A stretch of DNA of 64,000 nt, from the NCBI GenBank assembly GCA_024734495.1, contig JALMQS010000187.1, positions 12,977,952-13,041,951 on the forward strand. Direction: 5' to 3'. The notes beneath the pieces are model-generated. The model was not told the DNA's origin, ran no database searches, and saw only the letters and a list, made by a program, of their open reading frames with translations. Position 1 is the first letter of the stretch; every line of letters starts with the position of its first letter. Source of the DNA: Forficula auricularia. Lineage: Eukaryota; Arthropoda; Insecta; Dermaptera; Forficulidae. The position numbers and the translations under genes were made by a program. Of the stretch, positions 21,941 through 33,120 are shown piece after piece.

Positions 21941-22382
21941 CCAACTTTGCTCGCATTTGTGGAGAGGAGCCTCCAAGTATTCTCTTAATACCTTAGAATC
22001 CTTAGATGCAATACAGAGGCGAGTTATCAGACTGATAGGCAATCAAACATTAACTGACACTCTCGACTCCCTAGCCCATCGTAGATCTGTCTCCGCCCTT
22101 TCCCTTTTTTATAGATATTACCATGGCTTTTGTTCTGACGAAATAAAATCGATAATCCCACCAAAGGCTTCATTTGCGCGAAATACACGATTTTCTAAAA
22201 TTCAACACCCCTACGCGCTTAAACTAGATACTAATCGAACAAACGCATTCGCCAATTCATTTATCCCTATGACATCTAGAGACTGGAATTCTCTTCCACC
22301 GACCGTCTTTCCAGCAACTTATAACCTTCAATCTTTTAAGACCAGCATCCACAGATACCTTCGACTGCTACCCAATCCCTAA
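21941..22382 (+). pseudogene. non-LTR retrotransposon C-terminal fragment
   Basis: An uninterrupted 141-codon frame reading LWRGASKYSLNTLESLDAIQ, RRVIRLIG, SLAHRRSVSALSLFYRYYHG, FIPMTSRDWNSLPPTVFP and LQSFKTSIHRYL. This is the region after the RT domain in Jockey/CR1-like LINEs, where the Trp-Asn-Ser-Leu-Pro motif is characteristic. Nothing of the upstream RT remains, so it is a 5'-truncated insertion. The 3' UTR runs to about 22480. Confidence 0.85.
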
Positions 22383-22751
22383 ATCTCCCCTTATCTTCGG
22401 GTTAAAAAAAAGAGTTTTGACCCTCCTGGTCTAAGATCGTTCCACCGTGGTTGGGCCCTATAGATCTTGAAAGACGTTTTTATTACTGAAGAAAGAAGAA
22501 GAGAAGGAATCAAGCGAAATGAGACATAAGTGTCTGTTCACCTAGATTTCGAAGCTTTGAAGATAATAAGTGTCTGGGAAAGGGAGAATGTTTGATATAA
22601 ATATAAAATTATTCTAACACTCTTTGTTTTGTATTTTTATAGATATTCGGTATCAATTTAAAATTAACTAAAATATCTCTACTGAAGATGGGCTCAGCAA
22701 AAATCAGAAACATGTGTTTGTTGTTTTTAAAAAAATCATTAAAATGTCATA

Positions 22752-23440
22752 TTTTTACTTTATCAATGCGAAGCATGGGTAAAATATTGTAATCGGTCTC
22801 GCGGCAACCGCGACTTCAAAGGATCCTCAGGTAAAGACTACGGAACTCATGGTCTCAATTAAAGTCACAAATTGTAGTATTCAATTAGGTTGAATTTTAG
22901 CACGTGACAGTTTTTCTAAAAATTATATGGGGTATCGTCCAGAGGCCAAAAAGTGTGATTTTTTCAGGAAGTGCGTGCGGATGGATGTATGTATGTTATC
23001 GTTTTTTTCGTCCACGATTTTTTCCACACCGTTGCACCGATTGAAATGAAATTGAAAACCTACCATTCTTTTAACAAAGTGAAGCTCTGATTAGTTTTTG
23101 GTACATATCGATCTACAAACATTAGTACTTTATTCCAGTACTTTTTTAGTTTTTTCTAAATATCTTGAAAATAACTATACTAATTTTGATGAAATTTAAT
23201 ATCGAAATTAAGTACCTTGGGGACCACAAAAAAGTTTTTAGTAAAAGTATATTTTAAAGTACTTTAATGTAGAATGGTTATTCCTCGAGTATCAGATGAG
23301 AATCGGTCACTATTTTTGAATAAATCAACATGGACTGCAAATAGCAAGTGATGTCTGATTAATAACAAAGGAATAAAACATATTAATATTTCAAATGACT
23401 TTGGATAAAGTTTAGCAACGATCCGTTACAGCTTATTTTT
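22752..23440 (+). repeat. dispersed repeat family A, copy 1
   Basis: Starts actttatcaatgcgaagcatgggtaaa, contains ggtctcgcggcaaccgcgacttcaaagg and 'tgaaatgaaattgaaaacctaccatt', and ends tttggataaagtttagcaacgatccgtt. Copies at 28276-28830 (same direction) and 44840-45450 (reverse). Non-coding, no clear inverted repeats. Confidence 0.8.
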
Positions 23441-23781
23441 AAATTGACGTTATGACAAAGATTGAATAGAGAATAATTTATTTGCAATTGAATCAATCCA
23501 AGAATAAAATAATGGATATTATTTAAATTATTAATTTTATAATAATGTGACAAAAATCTATTGAGGAATGATGCATTAACACTTATTGAATAGGAAGAAT
23601 GTGTAAATGCGGAGTTTGGAATGCATCCTCTCGACGTTCCCATCGGAGTATTGATTTGTCTCCCAGTGGTCTCCTCGCTCTGGCAGTTTCCATGAGCCTG
23701 GCCCCGAATTGCGGTTGCGGATACAAGCAAACTAGGGCTGGGAAAAGTGGACATGCTGCAGCAAAAGTGGACACTACTCAC

Positions 23782-23913
23782 CAAATATACCAGGCATGGG
23801 CCGAGAGCAGGGCGAGGAGATGTCCCTCGGCAGCTGCAGTGGCTGCAGGCGGTGCAGGCGAGAGCTTGATTAAGCAGCAGCCGGCCGTGCAGCACTCCTT
23901 GGTGGCAGGGCAG
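23782..23913 (-). CDS. exon: Cys-rich ectodomain and start of membrane helix
   Basis: Minus-strand exon in a GC-rich island. The chosen frame reads (D)CSCPATKECCTAGCCLIKLS, an Ala/Pro stretch, then LLALLSAHAWYIW. It ends ATTTG|GTGAGT, a strong donor, in phase 2, which fits the exon at 13699-13363 exactly (W|WAVLALAC). The K-E-C-C-x-x-x-C-C motif just before a Trp-Tyr-x-Trp membrane start is the signature of VOPP1/WBP1-like ectodomains. The acceptor is uncertain: gattgcag|CTGCCC (start 23913) or gtaaag|CAAAGG (start 23937), both phase 2. The longer open frame on this strand and the plus-strand frame are shadows. Confidence 0.65.
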
Positions 23914-24194
23914 CTGCAATCGATCCACCACCCTTTGCTTTACCATTACCAAACACCACACAACTTCTTCTTCTTCTGGACATGAGCACACTCCACTCCA
24001 ACTCCAAGGGAGATCACAATCCCAAAGAGGTTCCATCCTCAATGGCGTCGCAACAGGGAGGGGCAGACAGACAGACACACACCCTTCGCAAAAGGGCGCG
24101 GGGGGAGAACCAATTCATTTTCATCTATCCCTTGACAGTCAACGCAACGGTTTCATCGAACCATTTGCCATTTCAAGACAAGATTCAAAACATA

Positions 24195-24925
24195 AAAATA
24201 ATTTTTAAGAAAAAAATAAAAACCGACTTCAAAAAATTAAATGCAACAAATAAAATACACTAAAAGGTATAAAATAATTATTATCTTATTTAGTCACAAC
24301 TAAACGACGAAATATTAACATGAAATTACTTTTTGAAGTCGGTGCAAAACTAACTATACCTATAAGCGAGCATACCCTCCAAACGTACTAAGTTAAGATC
24401 CGTCGAGTGCGATTCATAAAAGGTATATGTTTGGCACCAACTTCAAAAAGTAATTTCATGTTAATATTTCGTCGTTTAGTTGTAACTAAATAAGATAATA
24501 ATTATTTTATACCTTTTAGTGTATTTTATTTGTTGCATTTAATTTTTGAAGTCGGTTTTTATTTTTTCTTAAAAATTATTTTTATTTTTCTCTTTTAAGT
24601 GATGTTATTAATAGTGATCATATCATCAGAACTTGACCAAATTAATATGACACCATCCCTAAGACACCCCCATTCGGATATAAAAAAAATCGGTTCATAA
24701 ACAAAGAGGTTAGGTCTAAACAAACCTAATAAAAAAGGTCTAATACCTATGAAAAAAATACGAAAAAAAATGGGACCAATCGGAAGCTAGACTGGACCCA
24801 ATGCAAAAAAAAATTTCAAAATCGGTTGAGAATTGGCGGAGATATGAGGTAACATAGGCACAAAAAAAAAAAAAAAAAATTCAGTCGAATAGAGAACCTC
24901 CTCCTTTTTTGAAGTCGGTTAAAAA
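24195..24925 (+). repeat. dispersed repeat family B (accgacttcaaaaaat), copy 1
   Basis: Internal inverted repeat: aaccgacttcaaaaaattaaatgcaacaaataaaatacac and its reverse, around a central 'tgaagtcggtgc...ggcaccaacttcaaa' stem. The outer end is tttttgaagtcggttaaaaa. Other copies at 46420-47130, 61405-62150 and a fragment at 58585-58945. A family common in insect genomes; non-coding. Confidence 0.85.
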
Positions 24926-24977
24926 TATAGGATGCATTTTAAGAAGTATTGATTTGAGAATTTTTTAATATTAATTA

Positions 24978-25743
24978 CTCCCTCCGTCAGGAAATATGGT
25001 ATACATTTGAAAGAAAATCTTAGATTATCCAGAGTTTCGAAAGCAACTGGCAATACTCATTTTATTGTTATTGTTTACATTGATAACTAAAATATCCTAA
25101 CATATTTGACAGACGTTGCTTTTGTGTTGAGTTGGAATTTGAAGATTAGTTTTTTAAGAAAAATAAAATAGTCACCGCTATAATTTCAAAATTGAAAATT
25201 TTAACTCAAAATACGTGAATTTACAAAGAAAAGATGCCAAATCGAATCAATTGACTTTGAACAACGTCATGGTATCTTGAAACATATATTACAATATTTG
25301 AAGAGCAAAGGAAAATTAAAACCCAGTGCTATTAATAAATTGATTGAAAACTTTCAAGATGCATTTAATAAACTAAAGACAAATCTCTTGATAACGTTTT
25401 CATAACATTAAAAACGTGTATGGAATCAATTATGTTGAAAGGAGGGAAAAATTCCTAGAAAATTCCTCACAAGTAGGTAAATAAGGTAAAACTTTGTCGT
25501 GAGGGTCGATTAGTTGAAAAGTATATATGTTCAGAAGAAGCGGTCAACAAGGCTAAATTTCACTTTAACCAAATTTGGATTACCCTAAAATGGTTTGTAT
25601 TTAGTTATATTGTGATAATAAAATGAATTTAATATTTTTTTTATATTTAATTTTAGTATTATTTGATTTTTTTTGCAAATGTATACCATATTTTCGGACA
25701 ATAAAAATCGCGAAATGTATACCATATTTCCGGACGGAGGGAG
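24978..25743 (+). mobile_element. DNA transposon with Stowaway-like ends
   Basis: Perfectly matched ends CTCCCTCCGTC...AATATGGTATACATTT lie between TA dinucleotides. The right end is partly duplicated (25678-25702 and 25713-25743). The interior holds a stop-ridden remnant with INKLIENFQDAFNKLKTN and KEGK. Compared with the copy at 30874, this resembles the N-terminal part of plant-type mariner transposases (xTLDNVF-x-LQ-C...KIPH), which mobilise Stowaway elements. The catalytic domain is missing. Confidence 0.7.
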
Positions 25744-25866
25744 TATTATATAAATTTTTGAGGATATATTCTCAAGAAATGGCTCTCATTTTTTTTTCTT
25801 TTTTGTAAAAACATAACAAACATTATATTATTCTAAAGATTTGAGTATCTTTTTTTGAAAATAATA

Positions 25867-26392
25867 GGCCATATAAAAGTCTCCGCAGTTTTTTGGTAAA
25901 TTTTAGAACAAAACATTTCTTTATTGAAAATCAATTTTTATTACCTATTGACCATTATTATCTAAGACCTTTTGCCATTTTTTTGGGTAGCTTCATAATT
26001 CCATCAGTATAGAACTTCTGTGATTTATAGTCGAAAATCTTGGCCAAGTGATTTTCAGCGGCGCTTCGGTCGGCCAATTTTTTACCATCAAGAGAGTTTT
26101 GCAGAGAGCGAAACAAATATTAGTCACACGGTGCAAGGTCCGAGCTATACGGTGGATGCATCAAAACTTCCCAACCAAGTTCCATCAATTTGTTCCGAGT
26201 CATCAAATATGTGTGCGCGCGATAAATCACAGAAGTTCTACACCGATAGAATTATGAAGCTACACAAAAAATGGCAAAAGGTCATAAATAATAATGGTCA
26301 ATAGGTACTTGATTAAAATTGATTTTCAATAAAGAAATTGTTTGTTCCAAAATTTACCAAAAAACCGCGGAGACTTTTTTTTTATATGACCT
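25867..26392. mobile_element. head-to-head mariner fragment
   Basis: Both ends are the same mariner 3' end in opposite orientation (ggccatataaaagtctccgc and ggtcatat...agtctccgcgg). The minus half reads PYSSDLAPCD-YLFRSLQNSL (the second catalytic Asp zone) and then YKSQKFYTDGIMKLPKKWQK. The plus half repeats only DKSQKFYTDRIMKLHKKWQK with NNNGQ and stop. No N-terminus exists on either side. Confidence 0.8.
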
Positions 26393-26439
26393 TAGTTGGA
26401 ATGTTTTTCAAAAAATCATCTCGGGTTCAGATTAACCAA

Positions 26440-26900
26440 TGTGTTTTAAAAGAGAAAGAATTTAATCTTTAGGACAAATTGTAAGATTTTAGTAGAAATA
26501 TTATTAAATTGCGATATCAGAAGGGATTCATCCCCTCAGGAGTCGAACCTGAGAATTAACATGCTTTCCTGGCAGCCAGCTCACACCTTTAAGACAAAAA
26601 CCTCTCTCTGAATCGTAACATATAATATAAACATAGAAATTTTTTACTCCATTCTTCTATACTTATCGGAAATTAAATCTAGCTTAAAATAAGAAAAAAT
26701 AAAAATTTACTTATATAATATATTGCGATTCAGAGAGAGATTTTTTGTCTCGAGGGTGTGAGTTGACTGTCCCGAAAGCATGTTAGTTTTCCGGTTCGAC
26801 TCCTGAGAGGATGGATCCCCTCTGATATTACAATTCAATAATATTTCTACTAAAACCTTAGAATTTGTCCTAAAAATTGAATTCTTTCTCTTTCATATTA
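26440..26900. repeat. foldback element with tRNA-like arms
   Basis: Inverted arms 26452-26620 and 26722-26895, each containing a tRNA-like block with a B-box-like GGTTCGACTCCTGAG and a nearby gcatgttag. Related single arm at 41663-41772 and a related foldback at 37855-38155. Probably a SINE-derived inverted pair. Confidence 0.65.
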
Positions 26901-26926
26901 TTAAAAAAAAAATTTATTTTCAAAAG

Positions 26927-26963
26927 GGATGTTTAGACCGCTTTATATTAGTGTCATCATCAG
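26927..26963 (-). ncRNA. Penelope-type hammerhead motif, decayed
   Basis: Minus strand CTGATGAT, GACAC, loop, then GGTCTAAAC in place of GAAAC. Its inverted partner at 28218-28254 keeps GAAAC and the GACAC/GTGTT stem but has CTAATGAT. Together they bound 26.9-28.3 kb. Confidence 0.45.
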
Positions 26964-27397
26964 CCTAAAATTAATTTGAATTTATTCAAGTATTCGTTTA
27001 GACTCTTTTCGTCCCTTTAAATACACACTGAGAGAATTTTTACATGAACAAATAAAATAATAAAAGTTCATTATTATATAACTTTGCGAGGATATATTCT
27101 AAAGAAATGGCTCATTTTCTCTTTTGTAAAAACATAACACAGGTGATATTAATAAAAAAAAATTGTCAATAGGGCGTTTCGATTACTTTATATTTGTTGG
27201 TTTTTCCCTGAGCACCCTTGGTTTTTCCTAAGCATTTTCCCAGATAAACACAAAAAACCCCAAATACCTCACTTAATATCACAAGACTAAATTTCCCAAA
27301 ATGCTTGTTATATAAATAAATTAACGATTTGACATATCGGAGAATGCCCTTTGTATGTACGATTACTTTTCATTCCATTCTGTAACTATAGATCCCA

Positions 27398-27945
27398 CAA
27401 GTGGGCGACTCTCGACTCTTGGAATTAGTCACCTTCAATGTTAGCAGCCATAGAACTAGGAATCCAGAAATAGTATCAATTCCCACCCATAGATTTTCAT
27501 ACCTGATTTACTCGGGTATGAGTAGCATATTAAGAACAGGGAATCAGAATATGGCTCTCGATATATTCGATTCATTCAGAAATGAGATTAAAAATCATTT
27601 TTTCCGAAAGCTTGGCACATAAATGTTTGTATTTATGTTTTTGTTTTTCGTTATATGTACTTGTACTTACTTATATTTATATATGGTAATATTTTGTATT
27701 CATGTCTAATTCTGTAATTATATCTGTATTTGTATCTACATTCTACATATCTAGATTTGCATTCATATTTGTGATTATATTTGTATCTGTATCTGAATCT
27801 ATATTTTATATTTGTTTTTTTCTCGTATTTGTTTTGTATTAATATTTAAAATTATTGTTAAACATTTTTTTTTCTCACTACTCTATTGTATAAATTGATT
27901 AAAATTGGGCTTTCTGCCCGTGTATATATTAATAAATAAATAAAT
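27398..27945 (+). pseudogene. LINE C-terminus and 3' UTR, 5'-truncated
   Basis: Reads SHRTRNPEIVSIPTHRF, then FDSFRNEIKNHFFRKLGT and stop (27622): the tail region of Jockey/I-like ORF2 with its typical 'Y-x-TRN' motif. The 3' UTR carries ttgggctttctgcccgtgtatat and a (AATA)n tail at about 27930-27945, the usual 3' end of such LINEs. Confidence 0.7.
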
Positions 27946-28217
27946 GTCTTGGGATCAAACTGTATATAAATGTATCATTATAATTGCTCAATAAAAAGAC
28001 ATCATCAGCCTAAATAATTTTATTCTAGTATATAACTGATAAAAACACAATATTGCAAAATTTTACATTTTCACTATTATAAAAAAGTAATTTTGTACCT
28101 TAGAACAATTTTAAAAATATTTAAATCGAACTGAATACAAATGTTGTGTGCAGTATATGACGAAAATTTCTTAATTTGAGTTTTTATAAGTTATATATTA
28201 AAATAAAATTTTCCAGG

Positions 28218-28254
28218 CTAATGATGACACGAATATAAAGTGTTCGAAACATCC
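28218..28254 (+). ncRNA. Penelope-type hammerhead motif
   Basis: CTAATGAT, stem II GACAC/GTGTT, GAAACATCC. One substitution in the first core box. Confidence 0.45.
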
Positions 28255-28275
28255 CTATTGACAATATATTTTTTT

Positions 28276-28830
28276 TTTACTTTATCCAATGCGAAGCATG
28301 GGTAAAGTATAGTAATCGGTCTCGTGGCAAGCGCGACTTCAAAGTGTCCTCAGGTAAAGACTACGGAACCCATGGTCTCAATTAAAGTCACAAATTGTAG
28401 TAATCATTTAGGTTAAATTTTATCACGTGACGGTTTTGCCAAAAATTACATGGGGTCAAAAAGTGCGTGCGGATGGATGTTATCGTTTTTTTCGTTCACG
28501 ATTTTTTCCACACCGTACAACCGATTGAAATGAAATTGAAAACCTACCATTGATTTAACACAGTGAAGCGCTGATTAGTTTTTGGTACATATCGACAGAC
28601 AAACATTAGTATTTTATTTCAGTACTTTTTTAGTTTTATCTAAATATTTTGAAAATTACTAAACCAATTTTGATGAAATGTAATATTGTAATTAAGTACC
28701 TCAAGGACCACAAAAAAGATCATATAAAGTTTTTTGTAAAATTATATATTAAAGTACTTTACCATAGAATAAATAGTACGTTGGTTAAAGTTTAGGAACG
28801 ATCCGTTGCAGTTTATTTAATAATATAACC
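28276..28830 (+). repeat. dispersed repeat family A, copy 2
   Basis: Same start (actttatccaatgcgaagcatgggtaaa) and end (aacgatccgttgcagtttattt) as 22752-23440, with small deletions. Confidence 0.8.
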
Positions 28831-29324
28831 TTTGTTATGTTTTTACAAAAGAAAGAAATTAAGAGCCATTTCTTTAGAATATATCCTCACAAAGTTATAT
28901 AATAAAACAATATAACATGTATTTAACTGAATTGGGCTTGTGGTTTTTCCAATCAAGAGAATGGTATTGATTTTCATTTTTTCAAAAGTGGAGGGGGCAG
29001 CTATTGTACGCGATAGAATTAAATGGTTATTATTTGAAATAAATGTATTCGGTTTTGATGTGTGAACTTTGGGTTTCTCAAATGTATTAAACATTTTAAA
29101 AGTGTATTCTGATGAGCAAATATTGTAAAAAATTAGTTAATTAATAAATATTGAAGTAAAAATTTAAAATTAAAAGGTCCCTAGGTAGGTTTCACAAAAT
29201 AAATAAATAAATAAATATTGTTTTAGGGTAAGGCTCGATATAAAAATTATAATTGTATTTTGGTTTACAAGCCCTTCTGTGAACTCATGAAGATGGGACT
29301 CCTAGCCTGATATACTATATATAA

Positions 29325-29878
29325 CAGGGGTGGCCACTAACCTTAACTTTGGGAGCCGCAAATTTATAAAACTGTTTCAAAACGTGCCACATTGTTTGGA
29401 GATTAATTAATGGTTAATTAAAAAAAAAGACACCTTTTGATCTACTTACTTGTAATATTACAAATTACAAATTAATTTAATTTTTGTATTATTATTTTTT
29501 AATTTAATTATTATACAGGGTAGGGCATAAAGATCTACCACATTTTGAAGAGATATAAAAAAATTAAAAAATTTAACTAGAAAAAAACTAAATATATTTT
29601 TGAAAATAAAATAAATGAAATTTTTTTAAATGTATTTTAAAATATTATCAGACAAAAAATGGGGGGGGTCAAAAAATTCTAGCCCTTTTGACCAAACTCA
29701 ACCAAATTTTGTATACATATTCTGTGGATCCCCAGAAGGCTAGAAATGCAAAAACTAACCAAATTTTGTATACATAGTTTGGTCGAAAGGGCTAGAATTT
29801 TCATTTTTGACCCTCCCTCCATTTAGGGTGGTTAGAAGAGCCGCATGCGGCTCGCGAACCACGCTGTGGCCACCTCTG
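29325..29878. mobile_element. hAT element with exact 8-bp duplication
   Basis: Ends CAGGGGTGGCCAC and GTGGCCACCTCTG, with the identical flank atatataa on both sides (29317-29324 and 29879-29886). An 8-bp target duplication is diagnostic of hAT. Internal 'aaccaaattttgtatacata' blocks also occur at 20980-21130. Non-autonomous. Confidence 0.9.
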
Positions 29879-30094
29879 ATATATAAGTATATCTAGTCTT
29901 ACGAAAATTCCTCAAACGCTTCGAAAAATCTCAAAAAATGATAAATTTTCAAAAGGAGATCTTGAGTTTCGTTTTGAAAAATATTTTTTATATTGAAAAA
30001 AATAGATTCATAATTATTATTATCATTAAATATTATAAAAGGAATATTAGAGAATTTGATAAATTAAAAACAGAGAGATCATTTTAACAGTCTC

Positions 30095-30126
30095 TGAGGA
30101 AATCAAAATAAATTGATGAAACGTCT
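30095..30126 (+). ncRNA. Penelope-type hammerhead ribozyme motif, single arm
   Basis: CTGAGGAA, stem II ATCA/TGAT, GAAACGTC. A diverged relative with the same downstream text (cccattta...tatgtttttaattt) is at 62980-63010. Confidence 0.5.
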
Positions 30127-30161
30127 TGCCCACTTAATAAAAACTCTGTGTTTTTAATTTA

Positions 30162-30400
30162 GGGGCCGTCCATAAATTACGTCACACGAATTTTTTGACT
30201 CCCCCCCCTCCCTGTGTCACATTCTATCACATTTTCATTGAGCCCCCTGTATTGTGACGTCACACTATCACATTTAATCCCTATAATTTAATAAATATAG
30301 ATTGTAGATATATTTGAAAAAATTTTAATTTAACTTTTGTGACATCACAATTTTTAAGATCCCTGGTCCCCCCCCCCTGTCACGTTTTGTCTAGACATCT
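30162..30400. repeat. MITE-like, ggggccgtccataaattacgtcac
   Basis: The left end is the common insect MITE end ggccgtccataaattacgtcacac, followed by ccccccct runs and tgtcac motifs repeated inverted within. The right end is not clear. Confidence 0.45.
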
Positions 30401-30722
30401 TCTAATAATTTGAAAATGAAAAGACTTGGAGCAAGTTTTCTAGGACATGTGCTTAGTCTTTTGGCCCAAAATTTTAGCTCAAATTTTATTTTTCTTACGA
30501 CCAAGCCGAATGATGGTCATTTTTTTAAAGTAGACATACACTAACCACAACTACATAACAAAAGCTAATTTTCAAGTATTGAAAAAAAAGCTTAAATTTT
30601 AAGATATTTTGAAAAAATTTTGGTTATTACTGTAGGTATTAGATTTTATATTAAGAGTTGAAATTTTATCAAAATTAGGTATAATTATTTATTGAACACG
30701 AACAAATAATACAATAAACTAC

Positions 30723-30759
30723 GACGTTTCGATCGGCTTATTCTGCGATCGTTCTCAAG
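30723..30759 (-). ncRNA. Penelope-type hammerhead motif, CTTGAGAA subtype
   Basis: Minus strand CTTGAGAA, a six-base-pair stem II CGATCG/CGATCG, GAAACGTCG. The first box has an extra T relative to CTGAAGAA, as in the 16.5 and 18.5 kb families. Confidence 0.45.
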
Positions 30760-31423
30760 AATGAATACCCACTCCGATAGGTTAAAAGAGTAAGAGAAAG
30801 CTTTAATTAAAGGTGAAATGTCGCGATTGATAATGTGGGTGTGTTGAGTTTTAATTATTCTTTTAAAATAATACACCCTCTGTCCGAAAATATGGTATAG
30901 GTACATTTGAAAAAAAATCTTAAATTATCTAGAGTTTCAAAAGCAACTGGCAATAGTCATTATATTGTTATTGTTCACATTGTTAACTAAATATCCTAAC
31001 ATTTTTGACAGGGGTTTCTTTTGAGTTAAGTTTCAATTTGAAGAATTTTTTTTTTAATAATCACTACGCTAATTTCAAAATGGAAAATTTTAACTCAAAT
31101 AACGTGAATTTACAAAGAAGAGATGCCATATTGAAGCAATTGACTAATGAACAAAGTTATGTTATATTGAAACAGCTATTTCAGCGAATGAAGAACAAAG
31201 AAAATTAGAACAAGGTGCTATTAATAAGTTGATTGAATGTGTTTAAGATGCATTTAATAAACTAGAGAGAAATACTCTTGATAACGTTTTTATAATATTA
31301 CAAACGTGTTTGGAATCAATTAGGCTGAAAGGAGGGGGAAATTCCCATAAAATTTCTCATATAGGTAAATAAGGGAAAACTTTGTCGTGAGGGTCGATTA
31401 GCTGAAAAGTATATACGTATATA

Positions 31424-31897
31424 CATAAGACTTTGTTTCTCTATATCGTTCTATCCACAGAGCTCTGTGGATACTTCCAACCGATGCTTTAAGTCGTTGA
31501 GCGACATACCGATACGATCTCCCATCATTTATTATAGCTACTTCCTCGGTCTTTAGAGCCATTATGCTTGGACAATATTTCAAATGAAATGAAATTAAAA
31601 GATGAGATATTCAAATCGAACTGATAAACATTAAAATATTCAATTTAATTCGATATTAGACGATAATCATTTAATACAATTCAATAAAGGGATCAGATTT
31701 CAAACCTGAAAATTTATGCTAGTTTAAATAAATTAAATTTTAAAGGTTTTAAATTAAACTAATACATTGTTTTCACTCTAAAAATGTTTAAAAATATTTG
31801 TACAATCACAGAATGTATTAAAAGTTTAAATAAAATATGTTTTTTCTAAAAATTATTTGAAAAAACCAAATTTTTCCACTTTTTTTGCACCACAGTG
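31424..31897 (-). pseudogene. Tc1-like transposase N-terminus, 3' truncated
   Basis: Minus-strand frame with MALKTEEVA, INDGRSYRYVAQRLKASVGS, matching the helix-turn-helix of the copy at 40341-41058, then breaking off. The right inverted repeat cactttttttgcaccacagtg ends at 31897. Confidence 0.75.
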
Positions 31898-32929
31898 TAT
31901 AGTCTTTTTAAAATCCATGCTTCTCTATTGATAAAGTAAAAAAATTATAGTGAATATAGAATCTCAAAATTGAGTATGACGGCTAGATCTCAATTATTCA
32001 ATCCTTTATATCTCATTAGTTAGCTTTATCAAATTATTTTCTATTTAATAAAAAAATAAGCCTTTCATTCTGAATAAAATGACATCTTAATTTTGAAAAT
32101 CGATTGACAATTAATCGAGTTATGATGGTATTTTTATTGTCCCTATTATAGGTTAGTCATAGTTAATTGGATGAGATGAAATCGGCCATTATAAATTTTA
32201 AATATTTGAATTTAAACTTGATTTATTTTCTTGTGCTGCCATCTTACATCGATTTATTCAACTCTTGTCAAATTAATTATGAAAATTCAAACAATGATTG
32301 AATCCAGCACCATCTTTTTTTTCATTTACTTAAGAATAACTAACCATAACTATAACCACCATAACTCGATTAATAATCAACCGATTTGGAAAAATAAGGT
32401 GTCATTTTGTTTATAAATAAATTATTAAAATTTTATTAAACATAAGATAATTTTAAAAAGTAACAATTATTGATAAATAAAGAATTAAATATTAACATGG
32501 ATGCCATTTTAAAATTTAAGCCTGTATTTACTATAATTTTTTTTCTCTTTATTAGCGACAAGTGAAGATGTGCCTACTTAAAATTACTGAAAAATATTTT
32601 GGGATATACATTTCATTTAACTATCAAATGAAAAAAACAAGGAATGTTCGATATTTTTTAATGCGACATATTTTGTTAATTTTAATTCGTAAATTTGAAA
32701 ATTAATTGCAAAGAACTCTTCTTTTTTTTGTTATACTGTTTTTGTTCCACTTTTTTTGCACCACAGTGTATTTCAAATCATTAGGTTGAAAGGAGGAGTG
32801 AATTCCTATAAAACTCCTCATATATAGATAAAGTACCTGGAGCCACCGAGCGATGCTCGGCAACTTTTTGCTTCAGTTAAAAGTTATATATTAATATTAT
32901 TTTTAATTTAAAATTCTGATAAAAACCAC

Positions 32930-33120
32930 CCCGTCACTGCACCCCACCCCCATACCAGCCCCGCTACGCCCCTAGACCCCCGCCCCATACCGCATCTGCA
33001 CCCAATACCCCCGCCACGCCCCTGGACAACTACCCCCGTTCCGCCCCGCGCACCGCACCCCCGCTATGCCCCCTGGACCCCGAACACGCCACTCGACCAA
33101 CCCCGCACCCCTCAGATTTT
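32930..33120 (+). repeat. extremely C-rich degenerate tandem tract
   Basis: About 190 bases of irregular ccccgc/ccccta/ccccct units in an otherwise AT-rich region, with almost no G runs on this strand. The complementary strand therefore carries many GGGG runs. No frame across it looks coding. Confidence 0.75.

Noticed and set aside
23599..23985. 128-codon plus-strand frame
   Set aside because: Antisense to the Cys-rich exon; ends in a Phe run from (TTC)n.
23383..24078. 231-codon minus-strand frame
   Set aside because: It has no convincing domains; the Cys-rich signature and splice phase lie in another frame of the same strand.
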